Shown one piece after another: positions 1-11,908 of a stretch of 64,000 nucleotides of DNA; position 1 is the stretch's first letter; each line of letters starts with the position of its first letter. Location of the stretch: contig CM055745.1 of assembly GCA_029465975.1 (NCBI GenBank), positions 12,498,312 to 12,562,311 on the forward strand, written 5' to 3'. The stretch is from Dallia pectoralis. Lineage: Eukaryota > Chordata > Actinopteri > Esociformes > Umbridae. Below the pieces are notes generated by a model that was not told the origin of the DNA, ran no database searches, and saw nothing but the letters and a program-made list of their open reading frames with translations. Made by a program: the position numbers and the translations under genes.

Positions 1-436
1 GACTCCAAAGCCTCTTGCTGAGGGGGGAGGGACGACTCCAAAGCCTCTTGCTGAGGGGGGAGGGACGACTCCAAAGCCTCTTGCTGAGGGGGGAGGGACG
101 ACTCCAAAGCCTCTTGCTGAGGGGGGAGGGACGACTCCAAAGCCTCTTGCTGAGGGGGGGGGGACGACTCCAAAGCCTCTTGCTGAGGGGGAGGGACGAC
201 TCCAAAGCCTCTTGCTGAGGGGGGAGGGACGACTCCAAAGCCTCTTGCTGAGGGGGGAGGGACGACTCCAAAGCCTCTTGCTGAGGGGGGAGGGACGACT
301 CCAAAGCCTCTTGCTGAGGGGGGAGGGACGACTCCAAAGCCTCTTGCTGAGGGGGAGGGACGACTCCAAAGCCTCTTGCTGAGGGGGGAGGGACGACTCC
401 AAAGCCTCTTGCTGAGGGGGGAGGGACGACTCCAAG
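1..436. repeat. 33-bp minisatellite, about 13 copies, cut by window edge
   Basis: The unit begins GACTCCAAAGCCTCTTGCTG and ends in a G-rich run with GGGAGGGAC. Copies are nearly identical and differ mainly in the length of the G run (5 to 8). The 33-bp period keeps one frame open, which yields a repetitive open frame (LLRGEGRLQS) that I do not regard as coding. The array continues to the left of the window. Confidence 0.95.
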
Positions 437-1321
437 AGCTCAGACATAGGGGGGAGAGGCCAATCCTGAAACTCTGGAGGAGGTATAAAAAGACACTCCT
501 CCAGGAGCTCACTGCAGACTGGGACCGATTCTGGATCACCGGAGGCGAGGTCCTGCTCAGTCACGCCGTAGTATGGGCCCGGCCCTGGCAGCTCCAGCCA
601 GGTCCTCCACCACCTCCCAACCACCTTTGAAGACTGGTCCTCTAATCCCACAGGGGGCCTTCGGGTTCTGGAGATTGGTGGCTGGAAGGGGTCGTGGCAC
701 AGCCGAAGCTGTGGTTGTGCCTGCAGCTCCAGGGCTCTTGATGGCCCTGGCTGCAGACCCGGAGCAGTGGGTGGCATCATTTGAGGCTCCAGGGCCGTGG
801 GTGGCGCTGAACCCAAAGGTGGCTTTACCCGGCGTCTTGGTGCTGGCCACGGGCGTAGATAGTTCTTTAGCGCCACCGTCTGGCTGGGTCCAGCGTGTAG
901 GTCTTCCTCCGCAGCCCCCCTAGAACATCCCTTTAGCTCCCCCCTAAAATATTTTTTGGGGTTCTTTAGGGGTGCTCTCGTGCTCAGTCCTTTGGGGGAC
1001 CACAGACCCGTTGTAGCTGGTCCTGGTAGCCTCATAGGTCCGCCCCGGCCGACGTCAGGTGTAGCTGGAACCAGTCGGCTTAGGACGGGATCCCATTGCA
1101 GGACGCCTTCTAGGGAGTCCTCCTCCACTCTCTCGTAGATGGCTTCATCATCATCCGAAGAGAGGAGTCAGACCCCAATCGCCCTGCCATGTCTGATGCC
1201 GACCCCACTGTTCCGTGGGGCGACAGTGGGATATTCTCTCCTCAGAGTGATCAGTCCAATCCCCAAGGAGAACTCCCACCGTCAAGCTCTGCAGGTCTTC
1301 CATTTCTTGGGTGGATTATTC
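437..1321. other. GC-rich unclassified stretch, possibly retroelement internal sequence
   Basis: This stretch lies between the 33-bp array and an LTR. It is clearly more GC-rich than the DNA to its right and has a TATAAAAAG motif near 485. Short open frames (573-923, 956-1138) show no recognisable domain. Its position against the inner side of a minus-strand LTR suggests leader or gag-region remnant of an LTR retroelement, but no protease, RT or integrase motif is present. Confidence 0.35.
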
Positions 1322-1705
1322 TGTCACGTATACTGGAGGTGTAGTGCAGAGGAAGCCAGGCAGAGCATATAGGTCCGTTCCAGTCAGGTTTATTTAGAAC
1401 ACAACGTAAAACAAACCGAGAACGGCGAAAATAGAACTAAACTGTGAAATAGAAATAATAGTGCGCATATATAGCGACTTACACAACATTCAACCTACAG
1501 TTAGTCTTTCTAAATATACAACACTCACCCTCATATAACTGTGACATAGAACAAACAATGCTAAGCAACTGTGAATAATCCTAGATCCCCTTTATAGCCC
1601 GGACTAATGACTGAATGAAAACAGCCGTGACTAATAAACCAAAACCCAGGAAGTGCTTCAATGAAATACCAACAGTGCAGCAACGCCCCCTAACCACTCG
1701 TGACA
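1322..1705 (-). mobile_element. LTR of a Gypsy-like retroelement (family L-a)
   Basis: Ends are TGTCACG and CGTGACA, an inverted-terminus LTR of 384 bp. Read on the minus strand, a polyadenylation signal (AATAAA, + strand TTTATT near 1390) lies close to its 3' end. The stretch from GCGCATATATAGCGACTTA to CACTCGTGACA resembles the copy ending at 63897, and its other end resembles the end of the LTR at 3177-3548. I see no 5-bp target duplication. Confidence 0.6.
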
Positions 1706-2390
1706 ATAACAAATAAACATCAGTGTATTGATATAGCCTACAAGAGTCTTCAACAAAGTATCGTTTTGTACTTAAAAGAAACGGATATAAACTTTAATTA
1801 TCGATAACCTTACCTCCATTGTACACAAATAGGCGATAAACCCAAAGGTATGTGATTTAAATGGAGTGATGAAGATTGATGAGGGTGATTGAATTGGACC
1901 ACTTGTCTAATGCTGAACAATAGTGGGTGGTCTAAATACTGTATTATGAAAGGCTGGTGATGGTGTATAATCTCATTTTAGACAACAGATGAATTTAAAA
2001 CGTGAACTGACTATTAAGGAAACCAGGAGAGCGGGTGAGCGGCTGTCGGAGACTGTGGTTTTAGACTCACTGAGCCTTTCACCAGCCTTTTACATCGCTT
2101 TCCCGGGCAGAAATGAACACCGTGTGCAGTGCATCTGTTTTGTTTGCGTGTCCTGCTCACACAAACCCCTGAAGCTAGGTGCCGACTGTGGAAAGGAAGA
2201 ATACATTGAAAATTACTCGTTTATCGCACGGGTAACAGCAGAATAGCCGACCGTGGCCAATACAAACTTTTCTAAAAACGTGTTTCATTGTCTACATTGC
2301 TGGACTGTAATTACTGTAATACATTTTACAAATAAAAAAATTGAATAATACACTGTAATGTTTTATTGCAAGAGTCTGTGTTGCAAAAGG
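1706..2390. other. AT-rich unique DNA, no gene recognised
   Basis: It contains an 85-codon open frame (1989-2246) without recognisable domain. A cysteine-rich segment (CICFVCVSC) looks like chance. No repeat structure is visible. Confidence 0.4.
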
Positions 2391-2734
2391 TGTCATGAAT
2401 GTGCTTCAGGCAGGTAACAGGTATAGGACACAGGCACAGTGATGTCGATTTAATAACATCATCTTTATTTCTAGACAAACCGATCAACTCCAGGAACAAA
2501 TAAAGCCGGAAAAACCTGAAATAAACAAACTTACCAGCATGCATTACATGTACTCAAACAATGCCACAACACTGGCAGACTGAACAGGACGAACTAAATA
2601 CATGGACTAATGAGCCAACCGCAAACAGGTGTGAAACATAACACAGGTGAATCCTGCATAATTTATAGTGCATAATTTATAGCAGGGGGAGTGTCAGCAC
2701 TGGCATAGAGAGGGATAGATTGCCGATCCTTACA
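2391..2734 (-). mobile_element. Putative solo LTR, second family
   Basis: The boundaries read TGTCATGAATG on the left and GATCCTTACA on the right, that is TGTAAGGATC...CATTCATGACA on the minus strand. An AATAAAGATG polyadenylation signal lies near its minus-strand 3' end. Length is 344 bp. No target duplication is evident, so the boundaries are approximate. Confidence 0.5.
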
Positions 2735-3176
2735 ATAGCCTACAGCCAATCATGCGCAAATCATTTGATTGCGCACTTCGCTTGTTGATCTAAACAAGTT
2801 TAACATTTACTACATAAAAATAGGACATAGGTTTATTAGCCCTATCTGTTTAGAAGGACAGTTTGATGGATTTTCATTTATTCAATTTTTCGAGTCTAAA
2901 TTAAATTGAAATGCTATAACCTGTGCATTTTAAAATCATTGTTTTATTTTTGTATTTTAAGGTTACATTAGACAATAAATGCATACTATTTTAGTAAAAT
3001 GTTTTACATTTTCATAATTCATCATAATTCATTTAATTTAGGATGATAACACAGTAGATAATCTGATGCGGTTGATGGATGATTGGTTACACAGTGGATG
3101 AATGGGCCTTTTTTAGGCCTGGCTCCAGTTTTTTAGGCCTGGCCTGTCTGGCAGCCAAGCCTTAAGAATGGGGCAC
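2735..3176. other. AT-rich unique DNA
   Basis: No gene or array. A short local duplication of TTTTTTAGGCCTGGC occurs at about 3109-3145, just before the next LTR. Confidence 0.4.
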
Positions 3177-3548
3177 TGTCACAATTCCTAGTCTACCAGG
3201 GACATCTAGTGGGCTAGGAGTGTGTTGGAGCACGTTTGTTTTATTCTGAGCACTGGAATTTCAGTCACAGCTGTTTATGTATAGTATTTGGTGATTATGT
3301 GTGTATTTCAGTCACTGGATCTGTATACACAGTTGTTGGTTATTATTTCCAAGTCATGAGTAGAGAGAGGTGAGTTTCGATAAAATGAATTGTTTGTCTG
3401 AGTATTATAATTTGCAATTTAATTTCTACAGTCTTTAGTTTTGTCGCCGTTTACGGTTTGTTTTATGATAAATAAACCCAATTTTTAACTGAAATACCTG
3501 GCTCTGCACATGGCTTCCTGCACAAAACCTGCTAAAGATTACGTGACA
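3177..3548 (+). mobile_element. LTR related to family L-a, + orientation
   Basis: It starts TGTCACAATTCC and ends ATTACGTGACA. Polyadenylation signal AATAAA at 3471 is followed by GGCTCTGCACATGGCTTCCT, which is similar to the reverse complement of the first 50 bases of the LTR at 1322. Length is 372 bp. No internal retroviral genes flank it, so it is probably a solo LTR. Confidence 0.55.
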
Positions 3549-5950
3549 GTGTTACAGTCTCACAACTTGATCATTAATCAACTCTACTAATTAAAACAAA
3601 TTAGTCCATTTATTCTGTATCAATTCAAATATGAAAAGTGTGAGCATGGTTGAGCAAACAACCAGCACCTTTAATAGAATCCTAACCCTAATTAAAAAAG
3701 TAGTTTTATTTGACAGATACTTCTTTATATTCTATTGTTATTAGGCGAGTCCTGTGGTTAGCCACACAAATAGTTTTTTCCCATTTGCCCGCTTGATAGT
3801 GTCTGTCTGCTGCCTTAACTTACCAGTAAATAAGGTTATATATTGCTGAATGGTATGTCCTTCATGTCAGTGAGTGTTTGTTAGTTGACGCTGGTTCAGG
3901 ACACTGTTTTCTTTTCATTTATTGCAACATCATCATTGCGCATCATAGAAAATAACGGCTTAAAAGTCATGATTGTGTTGATGATCATGAATTAAATATT
4001 TTCTAATCTTTTAGGCGCACATTTAATTCAGTTGTCATCAAAGGGATCCTGGTATTGAAAGTGAGATGAGTGTATCCATAAATGATTCAGCAGATATGGC
4101 AGCACTTCACAGATTTTAAGTTTGATCCGGGTGCCTGTGTTTTCCCAGTGAGTTTTCCCCTCGAGCGTGGTGACGAATGGCTGCAAAAGCGATCCGGAGA
4201 CTTGTGGAATGTCAAGGCACTATTTCCATGCTAACTTGGGTTTTTTATTTACTGGTAGCTAAAAGTGTGAGAAGAAACGTAAACAGAGGCAGAACCTCCT
4301 ACTCACAGACACACACATACATCATTGTTTCAGTCTCTCAGCTCTGCATCAGGGAGGAGGTGGACCTCGGAGATACATCACAGTAACAAATTAAATACCA
4401 TGCGCCTATTCTGACCAGCTTAATTTACTTCTGATTTAAATCGAAGACTCAACTATCCTGTTCATATGGGTTTTATATTTTTTTTTTCTTCCTTTAAAAA
4501 AATAATATTTTTTAATGTTTATATGCCCCCCATATATATATATATATATATTTATATATTTTGGGGCCTTGATGGCATGCACATTATATATAGCCAGTGC
4601 TGTAGATGGAATTGAGGAACCACGCCACCACATAACAAGAAAAAAATATTGCAGGTAGAAATGCTGCACCTAAAAAAACGTGTTATGCACATTTATTGCC
4701 GTTGTTCAATAAATAGATAATCTGTCAATGTACAAACACTATTCTTAAGGTTCTATAATATGTATTTTTCAGGGCCAAAGCAACCATCGTCAGAATTTAA
4801 CTAAGGGCTGGTGACAAAATGCAAACATTCTGCTATATGGTATGTTTGAAACAAATGTTATAATGGATACGTTATATTTAATCCCATAACATAATTAATT
4901 CGGGAGAAGGCATGGACTAGGACAAGGACTGTAATACGCTAATTTGGAAGACTAGTGGGCCAATACAGAAACAGAGCGAAAATGTATGTGATGGGTGCAT
5001 GGTACTCATGGCCCCCAATCAGAGTGGACAAAAATAAGGATATCTTATGATTGAACAACATATTTAGCTGTGTGTTGATTTGCCCAAGTGTATTAAGTTT
5101 TATTGAAGTGATAAACATATGTATTTGTTATTTAATCCCATAATGCATTTTGATGATCAGCCAGTCTGTGATCGAGGGTGGCCTCTGTGGCTAAGCTCCG
5201 CCCCTAAGCCTATGAATAATTAAATTGTTGATCATGAATGAACAAAGCGAAAAAAACATCAGGCGATCTGACATTTTGAACTTCCTGGGACTCACCACTC
5301 TACAATCTACTGTATATTGTTCTATTGTATTAGGTAGTATTACTATCACATAGGTTTTGAACCTGTAGTAGGCTATTAAAAAATACATTTTCTGTTCTAC
5401 TTATCTTCTCATTTGAGACCCAGGGTGCTTACCATAAAGAGAAATTCCTATTTTTCAACCGCACTGTTGGTTTATACCGAGATATATAGAATGTGCTTGC
5501 TTTGGATATATCGATATCGATCTAGAAACACATTGGCTGCTTCGGTGTTTGTAGGTTAAGGGAATCTGTCTTCTCATCCTAAAAGAGACAAAGGATACTG
5601 TACTGTATTTAAATAATTCTGAATCAGCGGGTTGGTATACCTCCAATACAGACCATAGACATGCAATGTAGATTTACAAATGATTCACTGACATTTCAGT
5701 TTGTTGGATATTTTGCATGCTACCTCAAGTGAAACCTTGGTCATTTACTGGTAGCTAAAATTGTGTACTTCACTCAATTTCGGTTCAAGTGAGAAAACAA
5801 TAACTTGAATATAGTCAGAAGTAAGTCTAAATAACCTTTTTACAGTTATACTGTACGCTCAATATCGTTATTAAGTCTTCAGGTATTTACCAATCTGAGT
5901 GATTTTACCTATTCGTCTTGGCAGATTTACTCTAGTTATTCTGGTTTGTT
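3549..5950. other. AT-rich intergenic DNA with a TA microsatellite
   Basis: No gene is recognised. A (TA)n run lies at about 4532-4556 beside short homopolymer tracts. Short open frames (4177-4386, 4436-4669, 5191-5388, 5455-5646) have no domain and look random. Confidence 0.4.
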
Positions 5951-5959
5951 GGCTTAAAA

Positions 5960-6350
5960 TGTGTGTGCCACCATTTTCAAATTGTGACACAGATCAGTGG
6001 GATAAAGACTGGGCAACTTTTTGACCTTTTTGTTCTTGAGAAACTTCAATGTTACTTTGGCTTGTGCTTTGGGATCATTGTCCTGCTGTTCCACACAAGG
6101 TGTTTCTATAGTTGAATCTTTTTTGGCAGTGCTTGGATGAGTGATGCAACTTGCACTTTCTGGTTATTGATCCAACTATGCTCCCGGGAATAAAAAAAGT
6201 TGTATCCCCAACATCGGCAAAATGCGCTTCGGTGTAAATTTTTCTTCAGATTCAAAGTCTAACAATTGGTCCTTTAACAGTATTGTTGTCTATGTGCTAT
6301 TTGTATGGTCAGAAATGGTCAGGGTTTTTAGTACTTTTGCAAGTCATTGT
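5960..6350 (-). pseudogene. Tc1/mariner transposase remnant
   Basis: The minus strand around 6020-6100 reads QDNDPKAQAKVTLKFLKNKK in translation. This is the Tc1-like catalytic-domain segment containing the DND (second acidic residue) followed by the conserved lysine-rich stretch. The rest is too decayed to align by eye, and no terminal inverted repeats are recognised. Confidence 0.55.
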
Positions 6351-7039
6351 ATTTTGAGGAGAAAATTAAACAAAATGCATACAATTCAGTTCTAATAAAA
6401 GATAACACTGGAAAATATTATGTATTATAAGGAAATTAAGCATGAAATAACTTGGATATTGACATGTGAGGAAAGAACATCATAATGCAGCACTTATTCT
6501 AGAATTAGAAAAAAACATTTTTAAGTATTCACTTATTTGTTTATATTTATTTTTCAGCGTGTGGTATTTAAATATTTATTCATTTATATATTCATTTATT
6601 TATATATTCTATTTTGAGTTATTGGGTCGTACGTATCATCCATGCTTCAGTTTTCTTTAATCAGAGGAATCCTAACCATCTAGCATCAAGTTGTAAAAAA
6701 ACAGAGTACGAAGACCTGCCAAAATTGTTTCAATCACTCTCAAGTGCAACATTTAAAAAAAAAAGTGCTTATTTTCAGGGTTTTACTGTCAACATGAAAC
6801 CACCCCTGAGACGACTAGTGGTGAGGGCACAGATGTCCTCCCATTTCGTACCTTATGTTTAACACCACAAAGCCCCTGTAGTTCTAACTACAGCTTGGAA
6901 TATAGTGTCTTTATGAAATGGAATAAACTACAAGAAGACGTGGGTAGAATGCTGCTTTGGTATCTTTGGTGGCTTTGATATGACTGATGACAATGAGATC
7001 TGAGTCATCATAACACTTAGATTACGCACTTGGTCCCTG
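6351..7039. other. AT-rich DNA, nothing recognised
   Basis: It contains TTTAT-rich low-complexity sequence (6540-6620). Two overlapping open frames of 64 and 82 codons have no visible homology. Confidence 0.35.
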
Positions 7040-8580
7040 GTTTTTATGGCCAAAGAATCCAGTTCTTTCCTAATATTAGTTCCTCAATTATTATAGATAA
7101 TATATTATAATATAATAGTAATAGCATAATAAGGTCCGTTCCATTTTGGTTTAATTGTAGAGAATTATGGTTCCTCTCGACAGTTATGCGCTCTATACAG
7201 TGACACAGTGAGTCTATTGAGCGGCAGTCATATGGTTTGAGAGCAATCAATATCTGAAGATCATCTGCATAACTATGGTAGTTAATGTTGTTGTTATGTA
7301 GAATTTGGCCCAGAGGTAGCATATAGAGATTGAACAGAAGTGGTCCGAGAACCGATCCGTGGGGAATTCCACATGTCATAGCCGATTTATCAGATTCATG
7401 TTTGCCAATGGTGACAATGTAACTCTGCCCATCTAAAAAAGACCTGAAACAATTAAGTCTGTCCCGGAGAGTCCTACAGAATTTTCCAGCCTTTCCAGAG
7501 TGTCACAAACCCTCTTTTGTGACCTGGCTTTGGGCTATTAGAATTTGCTGTTGTGTGTGTTTGTCTCTCCCTGGTGGATGGTGGCTCGATTCTCAAGACT
7601 CCCTGATCTGTTTCCCTGCACACCGATTCCGGATTACTCATCGCTCACACCTGGACCTGATCTCCTATCACAGGAGGTATTTAAGAGACAACCAGACCTT
7701 CAGTCCTTTCCAGATCGCTAAGTCACACGAGTATGTTCATTGAGTTGCCAGTTCTGTACTGATTCCTGCGTCAGCCTGTCAGCTAGTATTTGTTTTCAGT
7801 ATTACTTATCCTTTGCTTTCCTTCTCTTCGGGAATACCCGTCACCTATAACTCACTGTCATTCACCTGGATCCGGAATTATCACCTTAGCGCTGGGAGAC
7901 CTCACGATTGGGAACTACGGACCTGCCACTTCAGTCATCTGCCTTCACCTGCCACAACTCTCTGGATCTAATCTTACAATAAACCATACTATTATACTTG
8001 TCACCTGCGTCCAATCTGCTTTTGGGTTCAATCTTGCCAGATTCCTGACACAGAGGTGTTATATGATCTACAGTGTCAAATGCAGCACTAAGATCTAATA
8101 GAACCAGAACTGTCACTTTTTTGGAATCAGTATTCAGTCGTCATTTAATACTTTGATCAGAGCCGTTTCAGTACTATGGTGAGGTCGGAAGTCAGAAATT
8201 TGAAACCGCTTGAGTTCACAAAATTGCTGAGGTGATTGAAGACCACCTTCTCAATAATCTTGGCTATGAAAGGTATATTTGATACAGGTCTGTAGTTGTT
8301 CAAAATAGATGCATCCAGTTGTTCTCATTTTAATAGAGGCTTAATGGCAGCTTTTTTAGTGACGTTGGAAAAATCCGTGATTGCACAGAGCTATTTACTA
8401 CTTGCTGCAGATCTATTGTTATGGAGTTGGAAATAGTTTTTATAAAGTCTGATGGTAGTGTGTCAAAACAACACGTGGAAGCTTTAAGATGTCCCACTGT
8501 TTCTTCTAGGGTCAGTTCTAATAAATTGTGACATAACAGCCAAGTTATTTCTTTGTGGTTGTTGTGGCGATACAGAGTCA
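7040..8580 (-). pseudogene. Decayed CR1/Rex1-type LINE reverse transcriptase, split by an LTR
   Basis: On the minus strand, the segment 8050-8116 gives VLVLLDLSAAFDTVDH. After removal of the 550-bp insertion at 7501-8050, the RT continues as HGSVLGPLLFNLYMLPLG and then a damaged active site (SYADDLQ) near 7280. 8330-8580 carries an upstream RT piece with stops. Both ends are truncated and frames are broken, so it is an inactive relic of the same broad family as the LINE at 46994-50340. Confidence 0.75.
7501..8050 (+). mobile_element. Solo LTR with 5-bp target site duplication
   Basis: This 550-bp insertion interrupts the LINE relic. It begins TGTCACAAACC, ends ATTCCTGACA, and is flanked on both sides by CAGAG (7496-7500 and 8051-8055), the 5-bp duplication typical of LTR elements. 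Inside are a TATA-like GTATTTAAGAG near 7677 and a polyadenylation signal AATAAA at 7978, which give the + orientation. No internal region is present, so it arose by recombination between the two LTRs. Confidence 0.85.
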
Positions 8581-8670
8581 TTGTTTGACTGGGTAGTTAT
8601 GATGGTCTGTCTAATACGTTGGAATTTTTTACTGAAGAAACAAGCAAATGTATTTCTATGTATTTATAGA

Positions 8671-9401
8671 GACTCCGACCTCGGATCCGGATGTAGTTAT
8701 GTGGCTGGTGGAGGCTCCGACCTCGGGTCAGGATGTAGTGATGGGGCTGGTGGAGGCTCCGACCTCGGTTCAGGACCTCGGGTCAGGATGTAGTAATGGG
8801 GCTGGTGGAGGCTCAGACCTCGGGTCAGGATGTAGTGATGTGGCTGGTGGAGGCTCCGACCTCGGTTCAGGACCTCGGGTCAGGATGTAGTAATGGGGCT
8901 GGTGGAGGCTCAGACCTCGGTTCAGGACCTCGGGTCAGGATGTAGTAATGGGGCTGGTGGAGGCTCAGACCTCGGGTCAGGATGTAGTGATGTGGCTGGT
9001 GGAGGCTCAGACCTCGGTTCAGGACCTCGGGTCAGGATGTTGTGATGGGGCTGGTGGAGGCTCAGACCTCGGTTCAGGACCTCGGGTCAGGATGTAGTGA
9101 TGTGGCTGGTGGAGGCTCAGACCTCGGGTCAGGATGTAGTGATGGGGCTGGTGGAGGCTCCGACCTCGGTTCAGGACCTCGGGTCAGGATGTAGTGATGG
9201 GGCTGGTGAAGGCTCAGACCTCGGGTCAGGATGTAGTGATGGGGCTGGTGGAGGCTCAGACCTCGGGTCAGGATGTAGTGATGGAGCTGGTGGAGGCTCA
9301 GACCTCGGGTCAGGATGTAGTGATGGGGCTGGTGGAGGCTCAGACCTCGGTTCAAGACCTCGGGTCAGGATGTAGTGATGGGGCTGGTGGAGGCTCCGAC
9401 C
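8671..9401. repeat. 42-bp minisatellite with 57-bp variants
   Basis: The basic unit carries GACCTCGGGTCAGGATGTAG followed by TGATGGGGCTGGTGGAGGCTC. A longer variant has an extra GACCTCGGTTCAG before the same core, giving about 57 bp. About 15 units alternate the two forms. Both periods are multiples of three, which explains repetitive open frames on both strands. Confidence 0.92.
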
Positions 9402-9770
9402 AAGATTACACTCAGAGGTCTGGGTCCAATCGCGGTAAGCAATGTATTTATTGAATTAAACAACAGTAGACAGAAGAATGGTCAGACAGGCGTGGGTCGA
9501 TAACAGGAGATCTGAGGCAGAACACGGTACCAGAGGATCAGGCGAAGACGAGGTCAGAAAGGCAGACAGGTAGTGGATAACAGGTGTCACTGGTAGGTAC
9601 AGAACAGAGTTAGGCAGACATGGAGAAACAAACAGGCTAGGGACTGGTACACAGAATATCTTAATAGGAGTCAATAACAGGTGTCACTGGTAGGTACAGA
9701 ACAGAGTTAGGCAGACAGGGAGAAACAAACAGGCTATTGACTGGTACACAGAATATCTTAATAGGAGTTT
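9402..9770. repeat. Retroelement-like sequence with a 97-bp tandem duplication
   Basis: GGTCAGACAGGCGTGGGTCGAT resembles sequence seen in fish LTR elements. A 97-bp segment containing AGGTGTCACTGGTAGGTAC is present twice (starting at 9577 and 9674) with few differences, ending at about 9770. The family is not identified. Confidence 0.55.
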
Positions 9771-10310
9771 TCATAAACGCTAAGCAAGTGTAGCGCTCCC
9801 CTCAATATGTACGTTAATGAGGGCAGGGCTTTTGAGTTCTTTTAATGTATTTATCAAATGTGTTTTAACCCTGAATAACTCAGTTTTAAATATTATCTTG
9901 GATCACTCTTTTAATGTACACACATGAAATGTTTTTTTAACCTTCCTATGAATTCACCTTTCTTAAGTAATAGTTTTAACAAAGATTTTTAACCATAAGT
10001 GTCTTTATATGTCTCTCTCAGAATAAAATGATAACCTCTTTCCAGGTAAGTACTAAAGTAACACAACACACAAGGTTTTAGAAAAATATATCTCAATTAT
10101 TTACTCAATAAAGAAATTATTATCTCCAATGAAATAAGAAAATGAAACAAGGATATGGTTATTCTTTTTTAAACCTTCAACATAAAATGTCACTCTTTTT
10201 CTTAAAAAGGAAAATACTGTCAATACTGTACCATAAATGCAGACAACAATTTAAACCCTATTAACCTTCAAAGGAATTATTTCAGAAAAACTCAATGTAA
10301 ATGTACCGTT
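9771..10310. other. AT-rich spacer
   Basis: No gene, RNA or transposon recognised between two arrays. Confidence 0.4.
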
Positions 10311-11396
10311 GTAAATGAACTCTGTGACAGGGGCATAAGTCATATGTCATTTACATATCTGTCATTTCTTATGCCCCTGTCACAGAGTTCATTTACAGAT
10401 CTGTCATTTCTTATGCCCCTGTCACAGAGTTCATTTACAGATCTGTCATTTCTTATGCCCCTGTCACAGAGTTCATTTACAGATCTGTCATTTCTTATGC
10501 CCCTGTCACAGAGTTCATTTACAGATCTGTCATTTCTTATGCCCCTGTCACAGACTTTATTTACATATCTGTCATTTATTATGCCCCTGTCACAGAGTTA
10601 ATTTACATATCTGTAATTTATTATGCCCCTGTCACAGAGTTCATTTACATATCTGTCATTTCTTATGCCCCTGTCACAGAGTTTATTTACAGATCTGTCA
10701 TTTCTTATGCCCCTGTCACAGAGTTTATTTACAGATCTGTCATTTCTTATGCCCCTGTCACAGAGTTCATTTACAGATCTGTCATTTCTTATGCCCCTGT
10801 CACAGAGTTTATTTACATATCTGTCATTTATTATGCCCCTGTCACAGAGTTCATTTACAGATCTGTCATTTCTTATGCCCCTGTCACAGAGTTCATTTAC
10901 AGATCTGTCATTTCTTATGCCCCTGTCACAGAGTTCATTTACAGATCTGTCATTTATTATGCCCCTGTCACAGAGTTAATTTACAGATCTGTCATTTATT
11001 ATGCCCCTGTCACAGAGTTCATTTACAGATCTGTCATTTCTTATGCCCCTGTCACAGAGTTCATTTACATATCTGTCATTTCTTATGCCCCTGTCACAGA
11101 GTTCATTTACATATCTGTCATTTCTTATGCCCCTATCACAGAGTTCATTTACATATCTGTCATTTCTTATGCCCCTGTCACAGAGTTCATTTACAGATCT
11201 GTCATTTATTATGCCCCTGTCACAGAGTTCATTTACATATCTGTCATTTATTATGCCCCTGTCACAGAGTTCATTTACATATCTGTCATTTCTTATGCCC
11301 CTGTCACAGAGTTCATTTACATATCTGTCATTTCTTATGCCCCTGTCACAGAGTTCATTTACATATCTGTCATTTCTTATGCCCCTGTCACAGAGA
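10311..11396. repeat. 42-bp tandem array, about 25 copies, with one inverted unit at its left edge
   Basis: The unit contains CTTATGCCCCTGTCACAGAG followed by TTCATTTACAGATCTGTCATTT; variation is mainly AGATCT versus ATATCT and CTTAT versus ATTAT. The left edge (10311-10339) is the exact reverse complement of 29 bases of the unit and pairs perfectly with 10368-10396 around a 28-bp loop. The open frames on both strands (for example MPLSQSSFTDLSF) come from the period being a multiple of three. Confidence 0.95.
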
Positions 11397-11908
11397 ATAT
11401 TGGCATAAGGATGCTCATCCACATCCATGTAACAGCATATTAACATGGATGAGGTTGTCTTCAACTTCAACAACACCCGACACGGCGCTTGTGTTCCATA
11501 GTCCGGGTCGTCGAGATTCCTGGGATATTGGGCACAGCGTACGTTTTCACTGGGCTGTTCCTGTTACAAACTCGTTTTCCAACCGTCCACAGTCCAGTTG
11601 TGCGCCTTTCCCCATGTTGACCATTCCTAAAATCCATTGAGGATTTGTTTTCTATGTGTTGCTGGAAAGTGTATGATATGGTGACAAAGACGCTGCCTCC
11701 GTCCAAGGTTAGATACAACACTCTAGGAGATTATTGGGCTATAGAGCATTGTGGCCAGTTCCAACTGGAGCAGTGATGCAGCTAGGCTGTTTCTTTTGGT
11801 TTTCCTTTTAGTCCAAGTTATAATGAGAAACACTGGATTTTGTGTTGTTAAACATACAATGCAAAATAGTTCCTCACACTGGGTATCTGTACTTTGACAG
11901 CTGCTGGT
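11397..11908. other. Unique DNA between two arrays
   Basis: No recognisable gene. Open frames 11449-11640 and 11467-11721 overlap on opposite strands and lack domains. Confidence 0.35.

Noticed and set aside
573..923. 116-codon proline- and alanine-rich open frame
   Set aside because: GC-rich region with overlapping open frames on both strands; no domain, splice pattern or conservation visible.
10344..11476. Repetitive open frames (MPLSQSS, NELCDRGI) over the 42-bp array, both strands
   Set aside because: Same cause: in-frame minisatellite, mirrored on both strands.
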